From an uncultured Alphaproteobacteria bacterium (GTDB lineage Bacteria; Pseudomonadota; Alphaproteobacteria; Geminicoccales; Geminicoccaceae), in the NCBI GenBank assembly GCA_937995535.1, contig CALKJU010000093.1:1-44299 (forward strand): DNA of 44,299 nucleotides, given 5' to 3'. Both the position numbers and the translations under genes were made by a program. This document shows positions 9,096 to 17,796 of the stretch, in pieces (position 1 is the first letter of the stretch; every line of letters starts with the position of its first letter). The notes under the pieces were generated by a model. The model saw only the letters and a list, made by a program, of their open reading frames with translations. It had not been told where the DNA came from and did not search any database.

Positions 9096-9920
9096 TCAGC
9101 CTTCCTGTTTGGCCGGCGACTGGAGGCGGATGGCGATGATCGTGAGCAGGATGGTGACGACGATCAAGACGGTCGAGGCGGCGTTCACCTCGGGCGTCGC
9201 GCCGAAGCGCACCATCGAATAGACCTTGACCGGGAAGGTCAGCGTCTCCGGGCCCGAGGTGAAGAAGGTGATGACGAAGTCGTCGAGCGACAAAGTCATC
9301 GCCAGCAGCGCCCCGGCGATCAGGCCCGGCTTCATGTAAGGCAGCGTCACGTTCCAGAAGGTCTGCCACTCCGACGCGCCGAGATCCTTGGAGGCCTCCT
9401 CGAGCGAGCGGTCGAAACCCTCCATCCGCGCCCGCACGACCACGGTGACGAACGGGAACGCGAAGGCGACATGGCTGAAGATCACCGAGGAGAGGTTGAG
9501 CGGCCAGACGAGGCCCGTGGGCCAGCCGACGCGGGTGAAGAAGACGAGCAGCGCCACGCCCATGCAGATCTCGGGGATGACGATCGGCAAGGCGCTGCCG
9601 GCCTCGACCGCGCTGCGCCCGACGAAGCGGAAGCGCCACAGGGCGAGAGCGAGGAGCGCGCCGATGATGGTGCTGAGCACTGTCGCCACGAGCGCGACCA
9701 CGAGGCTGTTGGTGAACGCCTCGATGAGCGAGGCGTTACGCAAGGCGCGCCCGTAATAGTCGAGGGTGAAGCCCTGCCAGACGATGTTCCGGCGGCTGTC
9801 GTTGAAGCTGAAGACGACGAGGCAGACGATCGGGGCGTAGAGGAACACGACCACGGCCAGGATCCAGCCGCGCAGCCACCAGCGCCGCAGATAGTCGAGC
9901 GGACCCGGCCGGTCAGCCAT
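9096..9920 (-). CDS. potC: Polyamine-type ABC transporter permease (PotC-like)
   Basis: 274-residue inner-membrane permease with about six hydrophobic segments (the first, ILAVVVFLYAPIVCLVVFSF, near residues 20-40). The cytoplasmic EAA loop reads LEEASKDLGASEWQTFWNVTLP and contacts the ATPase. It starts within the end of the PotB-like gene (8-base overlap), so translation is probably coupled. Length and the PxGLVWPLNLSSVIFSH periplasmic region fit PotC/PotI. The specific solute cannot be read from the permease. Confidence 0.85.
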   Translation of the reverse strand: MADRPGPLDYLRRWWLRGWILAVVVFLYAPIVCLVVFSFNDSRRNIVWQGFTLDYYGRALRNASLIEAFTNSLVVALVATVLSTIIGALLALALWRFRFVGRSAVEAGSALPIVIPEICMGVALLVFFTRVGWPTGLVWPLNLSSVIFSHVAFAFPFVTVVVRARMEGFDRSLEEASKDLGASEWQTFWNVTLPYMKPGLIAGALLAMTLSLDDFVITFFTSGPETLTFPVKVYSMVRFGATPEVNAASTVLIVVTILLTIIAIRLQSPAKQEG

Positions 9921-10821
9921 CGCGCTCGGCCCGTCGCGATAGCCACGCCCGCAGGGCGAGCGCGACGAAAGTGATGTAGAGGAGGATGAACGACATGGCG
10001 GAGCCGAGCGGCAGGTTGTTGGCGCTCTTGAACTGCCGCTCGATGACGTTGCCGATCAGCTGGCTGTCGGGCCCGCCGAGCAGATCCGAGATGAGGAAGG
10101 TGCCGAGCGCCGGGATGAAGACGAGGATGATGCCCGAGACGATCCCGGGCATGGCGAGCGGCACGGTGACGGCGAAGAAGGTCCGGAGCTGACTGGCACC
10201 GAGGTCGAGGCTGGCCTCGAGATAGCTGCGGTCGAGCTTGTCGAGGGTGGCGTAGAGCGGCAGCACCATGAACGGCAGGTAGACGTAGACGATACCGACG
10301 ACCACCGCGGTGTTGTTGTAGAGCAGCTGCAGCGGCGTGAAGCTCTCGCCCAGGACCGGCTCGAACCCGATCGGGGCGAGGAGCAGCTTGCCGACGCCCC
10401 ACAGCCACTCCAACGACCAGTTGACATAGCCCTGGGTGCGCAGGACCGCGATCATCGCATAGGTGCGGATCAGCAGGTTCGTCCAGAACGGCAGGATGAT
10501 CAGAAGCAACAGCAGCGGCTTGATCCGCGCCGGAGCGAAGCTGATCGCGAGCGCCACGGGGAAGCTCAGGACCAGACACAGCGCGGTCGCGAGCAGCGCG
10601 ATCCAGAACGACTTCACGAACAGACCGAGATAGAGCGGGTCGAGCGCGTGGATGTAGTTCTGCAGCGTCCAGGTGATCTCGATCTCGGCCGGGCCGACGC
10701 GCTCGCCCAGCGCGATGCCCCAGATCAGACCGAGCGGGATGAAGAAAAACAGCGCGAGCCAGAACAGGCCGGGGAGGAGGAAGACGAGGAAGACGAGGGG
10801 CTGCGCCCGCCAGCTCTCCAC
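9913..10821 (-). CDS. potB: Polyamine-type ABC transporter permease (PotB-like)
   Basis: 302-residue inner-membrane permease with about six transmembrane segments, the first near residues 8-30 (LVFLVFLLPGLFWLALFFFI). The EAA loop LEASLDLGASQLRTFFAVTVP is the ATPase-docking element. The large first periplasmic loop (SLEWLWGVGKLLLAPIG) matches PotB/PotH size. It lies 30 bases after the binding-protein gene and overlaps the next permease by 8 bases, so it is the second gene of the operon. Confidence 0.85.
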   Translation of the reverse strand: MESWRAQPLVFLVFLLPGLFWLALFFFIPLGLIWGIALGERVGPAEIEITWTLQNYIHALDPLYLGLFVKSFWIALLATALCLVLSFPVALAISFAPARIKPLLLLLIILPFWTNLLIRTYAMIAVLRTQGYVNWSLEWLWGVGKLLLAPIGFEPVLGESFTPLQLLYNNTAVVVGIVYVYLPFMVLPLYATLDKLDRSYLEASLDLGASQLRTFFAVTVPLAMPGIVSGIILVFIPALGTFLISDLLGGPDSQLIGNVIERQFKSANNLPLGSAMSFILLYITFVALALRAWLSRRAERDG

Positions 10822-10851
10822 GATGCTCCCTCGCCCCGACCCGTGGCGGAC

Positions 10852-11928
10852 TCAGGCCGCGAGCACGCGCGTCAACGCCGTCTCGAACAGCGCCTCGACC
10901 GCCTCGCCGCGGTAGCGCGCGAACTCGCTCCGCGCGACGATGGCCTCGTCCGGGTAGATCGCGGGGTTCTCCAGGTCCTCCGTGGAGATCAGCGCCTTGG
11001 CCGCGGCGTTCGGCAAGGCGTAGTGGATTTCCGTCGCGATCGCGGCGTGGACCTCGGGCGTCAGGATGAAGTCGATGAAGGCATGCGCGTTCTCGACGTT
11101 CGGCGCCCGGGTCGGGATGGCCATGCAGTCGACCCAGAGCAGCGTTCCCTCCTCGGGAACGACATAGTTGAGGTCGTCGTCCTCGGCCATGACCTGGAGG
11201 ATGTCGCCTGACCATTCCATGGCGATATCGACCTCGCCGGAGATGAGCAGGTCCTGGCCGGTGTCGGGGGCGAACGCCTTGATGTTCGGCTTGGCCGCGA
11301 TCAGAGCCGCGGCCGCCTGCTCGACCTCGGCCGGATCCTCGGAGTTCAGCGAGAACCCGAGGTACTTCAGAGCCATCCGGATAATGTCGGTGTCGTTGAG
11401 CAGCGAGATCCGTCCCTTGTGGCGGTCCGACGCGAGAATGTCGGCCCACTTCGTCGGCGCTGCCTTCGACTTCCGGTAGCCGAGCCCCTGGGTGCCCCAG
11501 AAATACGGCACCGAGTGCCTGAGCCCAGGGTCGAAGATCGGATCGGCGAAGCGCGGGTCGACGTTGCCGATGTTCGGCAGGGCGGCGTGATCGAGCGGCA
11601 TCAGCATGTTGGCGACGATCATCCGCTCGACATAGTTGTTCGACGGGAAGATCACGTCGTAGCCGGGATTGCCCTCGCGCAGCTTGGCGAACAGCTCATC
11701 CGAGCTGGCGAACAGGTCGTAGCGGACGTCGATCCCCGTCTCACGGGTGAAGTCGTCGAGCGTCGTCTCGCCGATATAGGTGTCCCAGTTGTAGACGTTG
11801 ACCTGCTTGCGCTGGGCGACGGCCAGTCGTGGTGCGCCCCCTGCCACCGCAGCAATTGCGAGCGATGTGCCGAGGAACTCGCGACGACCGAGCCGGGCCC
11901 ATGGCGTGGGCGTCGGGCGACGTGGCAT
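10852..11928 (-). CDS. potD: Spermidine/putrescine-type ABC transporter substrate-binding protein
   Basis: 358-residue periplasmic binding protein, first gene of the importer operon. The N-terminus has a twin-arginine signal (RLGRREFLGTSLAIAAVAGG) ending about residue 40. The mature part begins with VNVYNWDTYIGETT, the fold-defining strand of PotD/PotF-type proteins, and contains VPYFWGTQGLGYRKS, also typical. The frame is open to 11985, but ATG 11928 has GGAG nine bases upstream and starts just before the signal, so it is chosen. A consensus -35-like TTGACA sits at 12002-12007 on this strand without a convincing -10. Class-level assignment is firm; the ligand (putrescine, spermidine or a related cation) is inferred. 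Confidence 0.87.
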   Translation of the reverse strand: MPRRPTPTPWARLGRREFLGTSLAIAAVAGGAPRLAVAQRKQVNVYNWDTYIGETTLDDFTRETGIDVRYDLFASSDELFAKLREGNPGYDVIFPSNNYVERMIVANMLMPLDHAALPNIGNVDPRFADPIFDPGLRHSVPYFWGTQGLGYRKSKAAPTKWADILASDRHKGRISLLNDTDIIRMALKYLGFSLNSEDPAEVEQAAAALIAAKPNIKAFAPDTGQDLLISGEVDIAMEWSGDILQVMAEDDDLNYVVPEEGTLLWVDCMAIPTRAPNVENAHAFIDFILTPEVHAAIATEIHYALPNAAAKALISTEDLENPAIYPDEAIVARSEFARYRGEAVEALFETALTRVLAA

Positions 11929-12021
11929 CGGGCTGTGCTCCAGGCTATGGGCGAGCCGCAGCTCGTTCGTTGCACCCAGATTCACGATAGGCCGCTCGGC
12001 TTGTCAACGCAGGCGACGCCC

Positions 12022-13239
12022 ATGGACGACCCCACCGCCTTCGCACCGGGCTGGCAGGAGCTGATCCTGCTCGGTGCCGGCTTCCTGATCGGCTTCGCGA
12101 CGCGCGCCGTGCTCGGCGGCAGCCGCCGCCGCCTCGCTCAGGAGCTGCTCGACCGACAGGAGACACGTCGTCAGGCGGAGACGGAGGCGTTGCTCGACGG
12201 CGTCAAGGCCGCGTTCGGCGAGATCAGCGAGGCGACCCAGCGCCGTACGGCGGACGACGTGGTTCGGCTCGCGCAGGCGACGCTTGGCGTCGAGCGTCGT
12301 CTGCAAGGCCAGCAGGTCGCCGCTGAACGCAGCGAGTTCGAGGCTCGGATCGGCGTCATCCTGACCCAGCTCGAGCGGATGCAGGGGCTGATCCGGGAGC
12401 TCGAACGCGATCGCGCGAGCAAGTTCGGCGAGCTCGCCGCCCGCCTCGACGCCGCCGGACGCGATACCAAGGCGCTGGTCGCCCAGACGCGGGTCCTCGC
12501 GACGGCGCTGGGCAATGTCCGCGTCCGCGGTCAGTGGGGCGAGCGCATGGCGGAGGACGTGCTACGCACCGCCGGTTTGGTCGAGGGCGTCAGCTACCGC
12601 CGCCAGACCACGCTCGGCGACGGGGGCCGTCCGGACTTCACCTTCCTCTTGCCGGGCGACCTCGTGCTCCACATGGACGTCAAGTTCCCGTTCGAAAACT
12701 GGGTGCGGCTGGTCGAGGCCGAGGATGAGGAGGCGCGAACGCGGGCCGCGACGGCGTTCGTCCGCGACGTCCGGGCGCGGATCGCCGAGGTCGCGGCGCG
12801 CGGCTACATCGCCCCGGCCGAGGGGACGCTCGACTTCGCCCTGCTGTTCGTGCCGAGCGAGCCGGTGCTCGGCGCGGCCCTCGACATCGACCCCGGCCTA
12901 GTCGACGAGGCGCTGCGGCGCAACGTCGTGCTCGCCTCGCCCGCGACGCTGTTCGCAGTGCTCGCGATTGTCCGGCGGACGGCGGCGGGCCTGCGCCTCT
13001 CCGCCGGAGCCAGCGAGCTCGGTCGCCTGCTGGCGGGGCTGCGCGACGCCTGGGCAGCCCACGCCGCCGAGACCGAACGGGTCGGCCGCACGCTCGATGA
13101 CGCGGCACGCGCGGTCGAGCGGCTCAGGCTCGGGCGGTCACGCGCGGTTGAGCGCCGGCTGGCGGCGATCGAGCTTTTGGCCGATGGTCACAGCTCGTCC
13201 CGCGCCGAGTCGGGTCCCGCAAACCGGCCCGACGCGTGA
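12022..13239 (+). CDS. rmuC: DNA recombination protein RmuC
   Basis: 405-residue RmuC-family protein with a PD-(D/E)XK nuclease-like core, linked in E. coli to limiting inversions at short repeats. An N-terminal hydrophobic anchor (LILLGAGFLIGFATRAVLGG, residues 12-31) is followed by a coiled coil rich in Q, E and R (about 35-150). The RmuC domain then begins at VRVRGQWGERMAEDVL. The nuclease-like acidic/lysine residues lie in RPDFTFLLPGDLVLHMDVKFP. The frame is open much further upstream, but ATG 12022 places the membrane anchor at the N-terminus as in homologues. It is divergent from the PotD-like gene and ends 7 bases from the convergent anti-sigma gene. Confidence 0.9.
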   Translation: MDDPTAFAPGWQELILLGAGFLIGFATRAVLGGSRRRLAQELLDRQETRRQAETEALLDGVKAAFGEISEATQRRTADDVVRLAQATLGVERRLQGQQVAAERSEFEARIGVILTQLERMQGLIRELERDRASKFGELAARLDAAGRDTKALVAQTRVLATALGNVRVRGQWGERMAEDVLRTAGLVEGVSYRRQTTLGDGGRPDFTFLLPGDLVLHMDVKFPFENWVRLVEAEDEEARTRAATAFVRDVRARIAEVAARGYIAPAEGTLDFALLFVPSEPVLGAALDIDPGLVDEALRRNVVLASPATLFAVLAIVRRTAAGLRLSAGASELGRLLAGLRDAWAAHAAETERVGRTLDDAARAVERLRLGRSRAVERRLAAIELLADGHSSSRAESGPANRPDA

Positions 13240-13246
13240 GGGCGAC

Positions 13247-14116
13247 TCAACGCCGCTCGGCGAAGGCGAGGAGCTGGTGCGCCGGCAGCGGGCTCATCAC
13301 CGCATAGGTCAGCTCCGGGGTCGCCCAGCGGAGCTGCGTGACCCCGGCCGTCTGCGCGGCTGACGGCGCGGTCGATCCGCCAGCGGCGCTCGGCGCGAGA
13401 TAGACGATGGTCGGCTCCGCGGCCCGCTCGTAGACCACGGCGGCCAAGGGCTGGCCGTCACCGCGTTCGAGCCGGGTGCCCTTCAGCGTGAACCCCTCGG
13501 GGGGCGCCGGGAGGCTCACTGCCCGGCCGAGGCGCGCCCCGAGCCATTGCTCGACGCGCTCGACATCGTCCGCGAGAAGATCGAGACGGTCGTTGCCCAG
13601 GCGGTACGAGCTGTAGGCGTGCGCGGTGAGGTCGCCCCAATCGTCGCCGAGCCAGCCCTGCGTCAGGGTGACCGTCGCCCCGACAGCGGCGGCGACCAGG
13701 GCCATTCCCACGAGGCGCCGGCCCCAGCGCGCGAGCGTCTGCGCCGATCCGCCGACCGGAAGATCGGCGGGCTGGCCGCGGCCGGCGGACGGCAGACAGC
13801 GCGCCACGTCGACGCCGGATGGCGGCGGGATCGGGCGCGCGGTGCGTGCCGTCTCGAGAAACGGCAAGGCCGGCGGCGGCTCGGCCAGGCCCCCGGTGCG
13901 GACGAGGTCGGCCTCGAGCCCGCTCCATACCGACTGGACACGCCCCATCGCCCGGAAGCTGCGCTGCAGATCGGCCTCGAACTGGCGGAGATGCTCGACG
14001 CGCGCGCGACAGGTCGGGCAGGTGGCGATGTGCCGCCGCAGGATCGCGCCACGCGAGCGACCCAGGCGAAGGTCGAGAAAGGCCTCAAGGTAGCGCTCGA
14101 GGTCCGAGCATTTCAT
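13247..14116 (-). CDS. Membrane zinc-finger anti-sigma-factor-like protein
   Basis: 289-residue putative anti-sigma factor without an adjacent sigma gene. The N-terminal cytoplasmic part has a zinc anti-sigma motif HIATCPTCRARV (H-x3-C-x2-C, about residues 29-36). A Pro-rich linker, one transmembrane segment (LVGMALVAAAVGATVTLTQG, about 145-165) and a periplasmic lobe follow. That lobe (AHAYSSYRLG, VEQWLGARLGRAVSLP, TIVYLAP) resembles the lobe of the second anti-sigma protein at 16432-17208. ATG 14116 has GGAG at 8 bases and replaces a longer open frame starting at 14317. It is divergent from the EF-G paralogue. Its partner sigma factor is probably elsewhere, or it works with the ECF factor 3 kb away. 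Confidence 0.75.
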   Translation of the reverse strand: MKCSDLERYLEAFLDLRLGRSRGAILRRHIATCPTCRARVEHLRQFEADLQRSFRAMGRVQSVWSGLEADLVRTGGLAEPPPALPFLETARTARPIPPPSGVDVARCLPSAGRGQPADLPVGGSAQTLARWGRRLVGMALVAAAVGATVTLTQGWLGDDWGDLTAHAYSSYRLGNDRLDLLADDVERVEQWLGARLGRAVSLPAPPEGFTLKGTRLERGDGQPLAAVVYERAAEPTIVYLAPSAAGGSTAPSAAQTAGVTQLRWATPELTYAVMSPLPAHQLLAFAERR

Positions 14117-14250
14117 CGCCCAAGCTCCGCACACGATGGCGGGGCTCGCATCCGCCGCTGCGTTGCCATCCCCAAGAGTCGGCGCTGGCGTCGGGCGCCC
14201 CTTCTCCCGTCGTCCAATGTCCCGCAAAGCGGCACGCCGCGCAATGGCCG

Positions 14251-14311
14251 AAAAGCGGCTTTTGCGCCCTCCGTGCCGCCGGTTTTCCGATTGCCAAGAT
14301 TCATCAATCGG
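14251..14311. promoter_or_regulatory. Two dyads in the divergent anti-sigma/EF-G intergenic region
   Basis: The 275-bp gap between the divergent genes contains a tight dyad AAAAGC-G-GCTTTT (14251-14263) and a second, CCGATTG-N11-CAATCGG (14287-14311). Both are more AT-rich than their surroundings and lie 80-140 bases before the EF-G-like start. They are candidate operators or promoter elements; I cannot assign a regulator. Confidence 0.3.
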
Positions 14312-14391
14312 CCACACAAACGCCCTGCGTGCCGCACCGTCGGACGGGCCCGACGGCGTGCACTAGCGCAAGACCAGCGAAGGGAGGTGTC

Positions 14392-16422
14392 ATGGGTGCG
14401 TCGAGCCCCGTCCGCAACCTAGCCCTGGTCGGGCCCAACGGGTCCGGCAAGACGACGCTCCTCGAAAGCCTGTTGTTCGTCAGCGGTGCCACCACCCGCA
14501 AGGGCCGCGTCGCCGACCGCAACACGGTGGGGGACGCCAGCGCGGAATCGCGCGAGCGGCAGATGAGCACCGAGCTCAGCGTCGCGAGCTTCCGCCACGG
14601 CGCGTACGACTTCACCGTGCTCGACTGCCCCGGGTCGGTCGAGTTCGCGCACGAGGCGCGCCAAGCCCTGGTCGGGGTCGACCTCGCCGTCGTCGTCGTC
14701 GAGCCGGTCGCCGAGCGGATGGTGGCGGTCGCGCCGCTGCTCCAATATCTCGACCAGCTCGCCCTGCCGCACCTCGTCTTCATCAACAAGATGGATCGCT
14801 CGGAGGTGCCGTTCCGCGACCTCCTGCAGGCGTTGCGCGACAGCAGCGCACGCCCCGTCGTACCGCACCAATACGCCATCGGCCGCGGCGAATCGCTGGT
14901 CGGCTACATCGACCTGGTGAGCGAGCAGGCCTACGCTTTCCGCCCCGGCGCCCCGGCGGACCAGATCCCACTGCCCGCCGAGTACCGCGAGCGCGAGCAG
15001 GTGGCGCGCCGCGAGATGCTCGAGACGCTCGCCGACTTCGACGATGCGCTGATGGAGAAGCTCCTAGAGGACATCGAGCCCCGGCCGGACGAGATCGTGG
15101 CCGATCTGCGCAAGAGCCTGGGTGCCGATCAGGTCGTGCCGGTGCTTCTGGGGGTGGCGGAACAGGACATGGGGGTGCGCCGGCTGCTCGACGCGATCGA
15201 GCGCGAGGCGCCGGAGCCCGAGGAGCGGGCCGCGGCGCTTGGCGTCGACCCCGACGGCCCGGCGCTCGTCCAGGTCCTCAAGAACTTCCAGATGCCGCAC
15301 ACCGGGAAGCTGTCGCTCGTCCGGGTCTGGCGCGGCACCGTCAAGGACGGGACGGTGCTCGACGGGATGCGCGTCGGTGGCGTCTATCGGCTTTTCGGCC
15401 AGCAGCAGCAACCGGCCGGCGAGGTCGGTGCGGGCAGCATCGTGGCGCTGGCGCGGATGGACAATGCGCGGACCGGTGCGGTCCTCAGCAACGGCACCGG
15501 CCCGGTCGACGTCGCCCTGCCCACGGCCCCGCCGCCCGGCGCGATGTTCGCCTTCGCCGTGCAGGCCGCCAACCGCAACGACGAGGTCAAGCTGTCGACC
15601 GCCTTCGCGAAGCTCGTGGACGAGGATCCGGCGCTGCGCGTCGAGCACGATCCCGCGATGCACCAGACGCTGCTCTGGGGCCAGGGCGAGATCCACCTAC
15701 GCGTCGCCATGGACCGGCTCAAGGGCAAGTACAACGTCGAGGTCGCCGGAACGCGGCCGCGCACGCCCTACAAGGAGACGATCCGGCGCAGCGGGCACGC
15801 GCACGGCCGGCACAAGAAGCAGAGCGGCGGGCACGGCCAGTTCGGCGACGTCAAGATCGAGATCCACCCGCAACCGCGCGGCACCGGGTTCGTCTTCGAG
15901 AACAAGGTCTTCGGTGGCTCGGTGCCGAAACAGTACATCCCGGCGGTGGAGGCGGGCGCGCGCGAGCATCTGCGCAAGGGTCCGCTCGGCTTCGAGGTCG
16001 TCGATGTCGGTGTGACGCTGCTCGACGGCCAGTACCACAGCGTCGATTCGAGCGAGATGGCGTTCAAGACGGCGGTCGGGTTGGCCTTGAAGGAGGGGCT
16101 GCCGCAGTGCCACCCGGTCCTGCTCGAGCCGATCCTCGCCGTGACCGTCTCGGTGCCGTCCGAGTTCACCGCGAAGGCGCTGACGCTCCTGACCCAGCGC
16201 CGCGGCCAGATCCTCGGCTACGAGGCCAAGGCCGGCTGGCCCGGCTGGGACGAGATCAACACGCACCTGCCGCAGGCCGAGCTGCACGACCTGATCGTCG
16301 CGCTGCGCTCGCTCAGCCAGGGCACCGGTTTCTTCGCCTGGACCTTCGATCACCTTCAGGAGGTCCCGGACGCGCTGGCGGCAACGATCGTCGAGCACAA
16401 CCGCGAGCAGGCGTCGGCCTGA
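14392..16422 (+). CDS. Elongation factor G paralogue (EF-G-like GTPase)
   Basis: 676-residue translational-GTPase-family protein with all EF-G domains. G1 reads GPNGSGKT (residues 14-21), G3 DCPG, G4 INKMD. The switch I region has STELSVASF rather than the canonical RGITI. Domain II begins about residue 300, domain IV contains SGGHGQFGDVKIEIHP and SYxxVDSSEMAF-like residues, and domain V ends with QGTGFFAWTFDHLQEVP. These departures mark it as the secondary EF-G-like lineage, not the main fusA; no ribosomal-protein or tuf genes are adjacent. A strong GGGAGG precedes ATG 14392. Its exact role is unknown. Confidence 0.88.
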   Translation: MGASSPVRNLALVGPNGSGKTTLLESLLFVSGATTRKGRVADRNTVGDASAESRERQMSTELSVASFRHGAYDFTVLDCPGSVEFAHEARQALVGVDLAVVVVEPVAERMVAVAPLLQYLDQLALPHLVFINKMDRSEVPFRDLLQALRDSSARPVVPHQYAIGRGESLVGYIDLVSEQAYAFRPGAPADQIPLPAEYREREQVARREMLETLADFDDALMEKLLEDIEPRPDEIVADLRKSLGADQVVPVLLGVAEQDMGVRRLLDAIEREAPEPEERAAALGVDPDGPALVQVLKNFQMPHTGKLSLVRVWRGTVKDGTVLDGMRVGGVYRLFGQQQQPAGEVGAGSIVALARMDNARTGAVLSNGTGPVDVALPTAPPPGAMFAFAVQAANRNDEVKLSTAFAKLVDEDPALRVEHDPAMHQTLLWGQGEIHLRVAMDRLKGKYNVEVAGTRPRTPYKETIRRSGHAHGRHKKQSGGHGQFGDVKIEIHPQPRGTGFVFENKVFGGSVPKQYIPAVEAGAREHLRKGPLGFEVVDVGVTLLDGQYHSVDSSEMAFKTAVGLALKEGLPQCHPVLLEPILAVTVSVPSEFTAKALTLLTQRRGQILGYEAKAGWPGWDEINTHLPQAELHDLIVALRSLSQGTGFFAWTFDHLQEVPDALAATIVEHNREQASA

Positions 16423-16431
16423 ACCCGCCGC

Positions 16432-17208
16432 TCAGTCGCTCGGCGCGGCGAGCTGCGTGTAGGCCTCGCGCGCGATCGCCAGCAGGCGGTCGCGCGCCAC
16501 CGTTCCGACCACGGCGCAGCCGATCGACGCGTCGACCCAGGAGAACGCCGTCACGCCACCCTCCTCGACGATCCGGAACTCCTCCAGACGGCCATCACCG
16601 CGCGTGACGAAGAGCGTGTAGCGGGCGCCGTCCGCGTCCTCGTACATGAGCTGCGCCGCCGGATCGCCGGCCCCGATCGGCAGGAGCCGACCGCCCATCA
16701 GCGCAAGGCCGAACGCCGACAGGTCCGGGGCCCGCAGAGGCCGCTCGAGGCGACGCGACAGCCAGGTGACGAGGTGCTGCTCCTCGCTGCGGTCGACCTC
16801 GACGGCATGGCGCCGTTCGGCGACGAAGACGCGGTGCGCCGCCAGGGCGCTATGGGCGAGCTCGGCCAGCGCGCCGTCGCCACCGCCCGACCAGCCGCGG
16901 ACGAACCAACCGCCGAGCGCGCCGGCGACGAGCAGCAGGAGCGCCGCCGCGGCGGCCAGCGCCCGACGTCGCCAGGGCCGGCCGATCAGGCGCGGCAGGC
17001 TAAGGCGGGGCGGCACCGGCTCGTCGTCGACCGCGGCCCAGAGCTCGCGGATCAGATCGTTCTGCCTGCGCCAGTCCGCGACGCGGCGAGCGTCCTCGGG
17101 ATGCGCCTCGAGCCATTCGGCGACCAGCCGGCGCTGCTCCTGATCAAGCCGGTCGTCGGCCGAGGCGTGCAGGAGCGCGTCGTCGATGACGCGCGGCGCG
17201 GCGCTCAC
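16432..17208 (-). CDS. Anti-sigma factor, RsiW-like transmembrane protein
   Basis: 258-residue membrane protein translationally coupled to the ECF sigma gene: its GTG start (17206-17208) overlaps the sigma stop as GTGA, with GGAGGG four to five bases upstream. Residues 1-60 form the cytoplasmic sigma-binding domain (LLHASADDRL, VAEWLEAHPEDARRVADWRRQ), of the zinc-less type: the CxxC positions are occupied by other residues. One transmembrane segment follows (ALAAAAALLLLVAGALGGWF, about 95-115), then a periplasmic lobe with WLSRRLERPLRAPDLS and LGLALMGGRLLPIG-type features. It probably holds the neighbouring sigma factor inactive until an envelope signal arrives; the signal is unknown. Confidence 0.83.
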   Translation of the reverse strand: MSAAPRVIDDALLHASADDRLDQEQRRLVAEWLEAHPEDARRVADWRRQNDLIRELWAAVDDEPVPPRLSLPRLIGRPWRRRALAAAAALLLLVAGALGGWFVRGWSGGGDGALAELAHSALAAHRVFVAERRHAVEVDRSEEQHLVTWLSRRLERPLRAPDLSAFGLALMGGRLLPIGAGDPAAQLMYEDADGARYTLFVTRGDGRLEEFRIVEEGGVTAFSWVDASIGCAVVGTVARDRLLAIAREAYTQLAAPSD

Positions 17209-17735
17209 TTGACCCTCCGCAGGCTCGGGCCCGGCTCCGCGGCGGTCAGGGCGCGAAGCCTCTCCCGGGCCCGCGAGAGGCGGGACATCACCGTGCCGAT
17301 CGGGACGTCCATCGCCTCGGCGACCTCCTGGTACGACAATCCCTCGAGCGCGACGAGCAGCACGGTCCGGCGCTGCTCCTCGGGCAGGCTCGCCAGGGCG
17401 CGCGCCATCTCGGCCAACGCCAGCCGATGACCCTGGTCGGCAGGGACACCGACGCCCTCGCCCAGCTGGTCGATCGGCTGCCCGCGCGGCCGGCTCGCCC
17501 GCGCGCGGGCCTGGTTGGCGAAGACGTTGTGCATGATCTTGAACAGCCAAGGTCGCAGGCTCGGGCCGCCACGCCAGAGGTGGCGGCGGCTCAACGCGCG
17601 CTCGAGACAGTCCTGGACGAGATCGTCGGCGCGGTCGCCGTCGCGTAGCAGGGCGCGCGCGTAACGGCGCAGGCTCGGGATGCAGCTCTCAAGGTCGGTG
17701 AGGAAGTCCAAGGATCGTCCAGCGCCAACGGCCAT
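17205..17735 (-). CDS. ECF-family RNA polymerase sigma factor
   Basis: 176-residue group 4 sigma factor. Region 2 is visible as YARALLRDGDRADDLVQDCLERAL with LRPWLFKIMHNVFANQAR (about residues 25-80). Region 4, with its helix-turn-helix, reads LPEEQRRTVLLVALEGLSYQEVAEAMDVP and ends in TVMSRLSRARERLRAL. It is followed by an overlapping anti-sigma gene, the standard sigma/anti-sigma pair. It is not the EcfG general stress sigma, since no PhyR/NepR is adjacent. ATG 17735 gives the expected N-terminus, though the ribosome binding site is modest. The regulon cannot be inferred from the window. Confidence 0.9.
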   Translation of the reverse strand: MAVGAGRSLDFLTDLESCIPSLRRYARALLRDGDRADDLVQDCLERALSRRHLWRGGPSLRPWLFKIMHNVFANQARARASRPRGQPIDQLGEGVGVPADQGHRLALAEMARALASLPEEQRRTVLLVALEGLSYQEVAEAMDVPIGTVMSRLSRARERLRALTAAEPGPSLRRVK

Positions 17736-17796
17736 CGTCCGGCCTGCCCGGCAGTGTCAGAACACGGCCGATCGCGCGCCTATTCCCCCGCCCAGG

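Noticed and set aside
9482..11449. A 655-codon minus-strand frame through the polyamine-type permeases and binding protein
   Set aside because: Shadow of the real genes in another frame; rich in R, G and A with no hydrophobic pattern.
7991..11928. A dedicated pyrimidine importer paired with preTA
   Set aside because: The genes are convergent, no RutR-like site is found before the binding-protein gene, and that protein looks PotD/PotF-like.
14392..16422. Main housekeeping fusA or a tetracycline-resistance TetM-type protein
   Set aside because: G1 and switch I differ from canonical EF-G, and neither ribosomal-protein genes nor resistance context is present. It fits the EF-G-like paralogue lineage.
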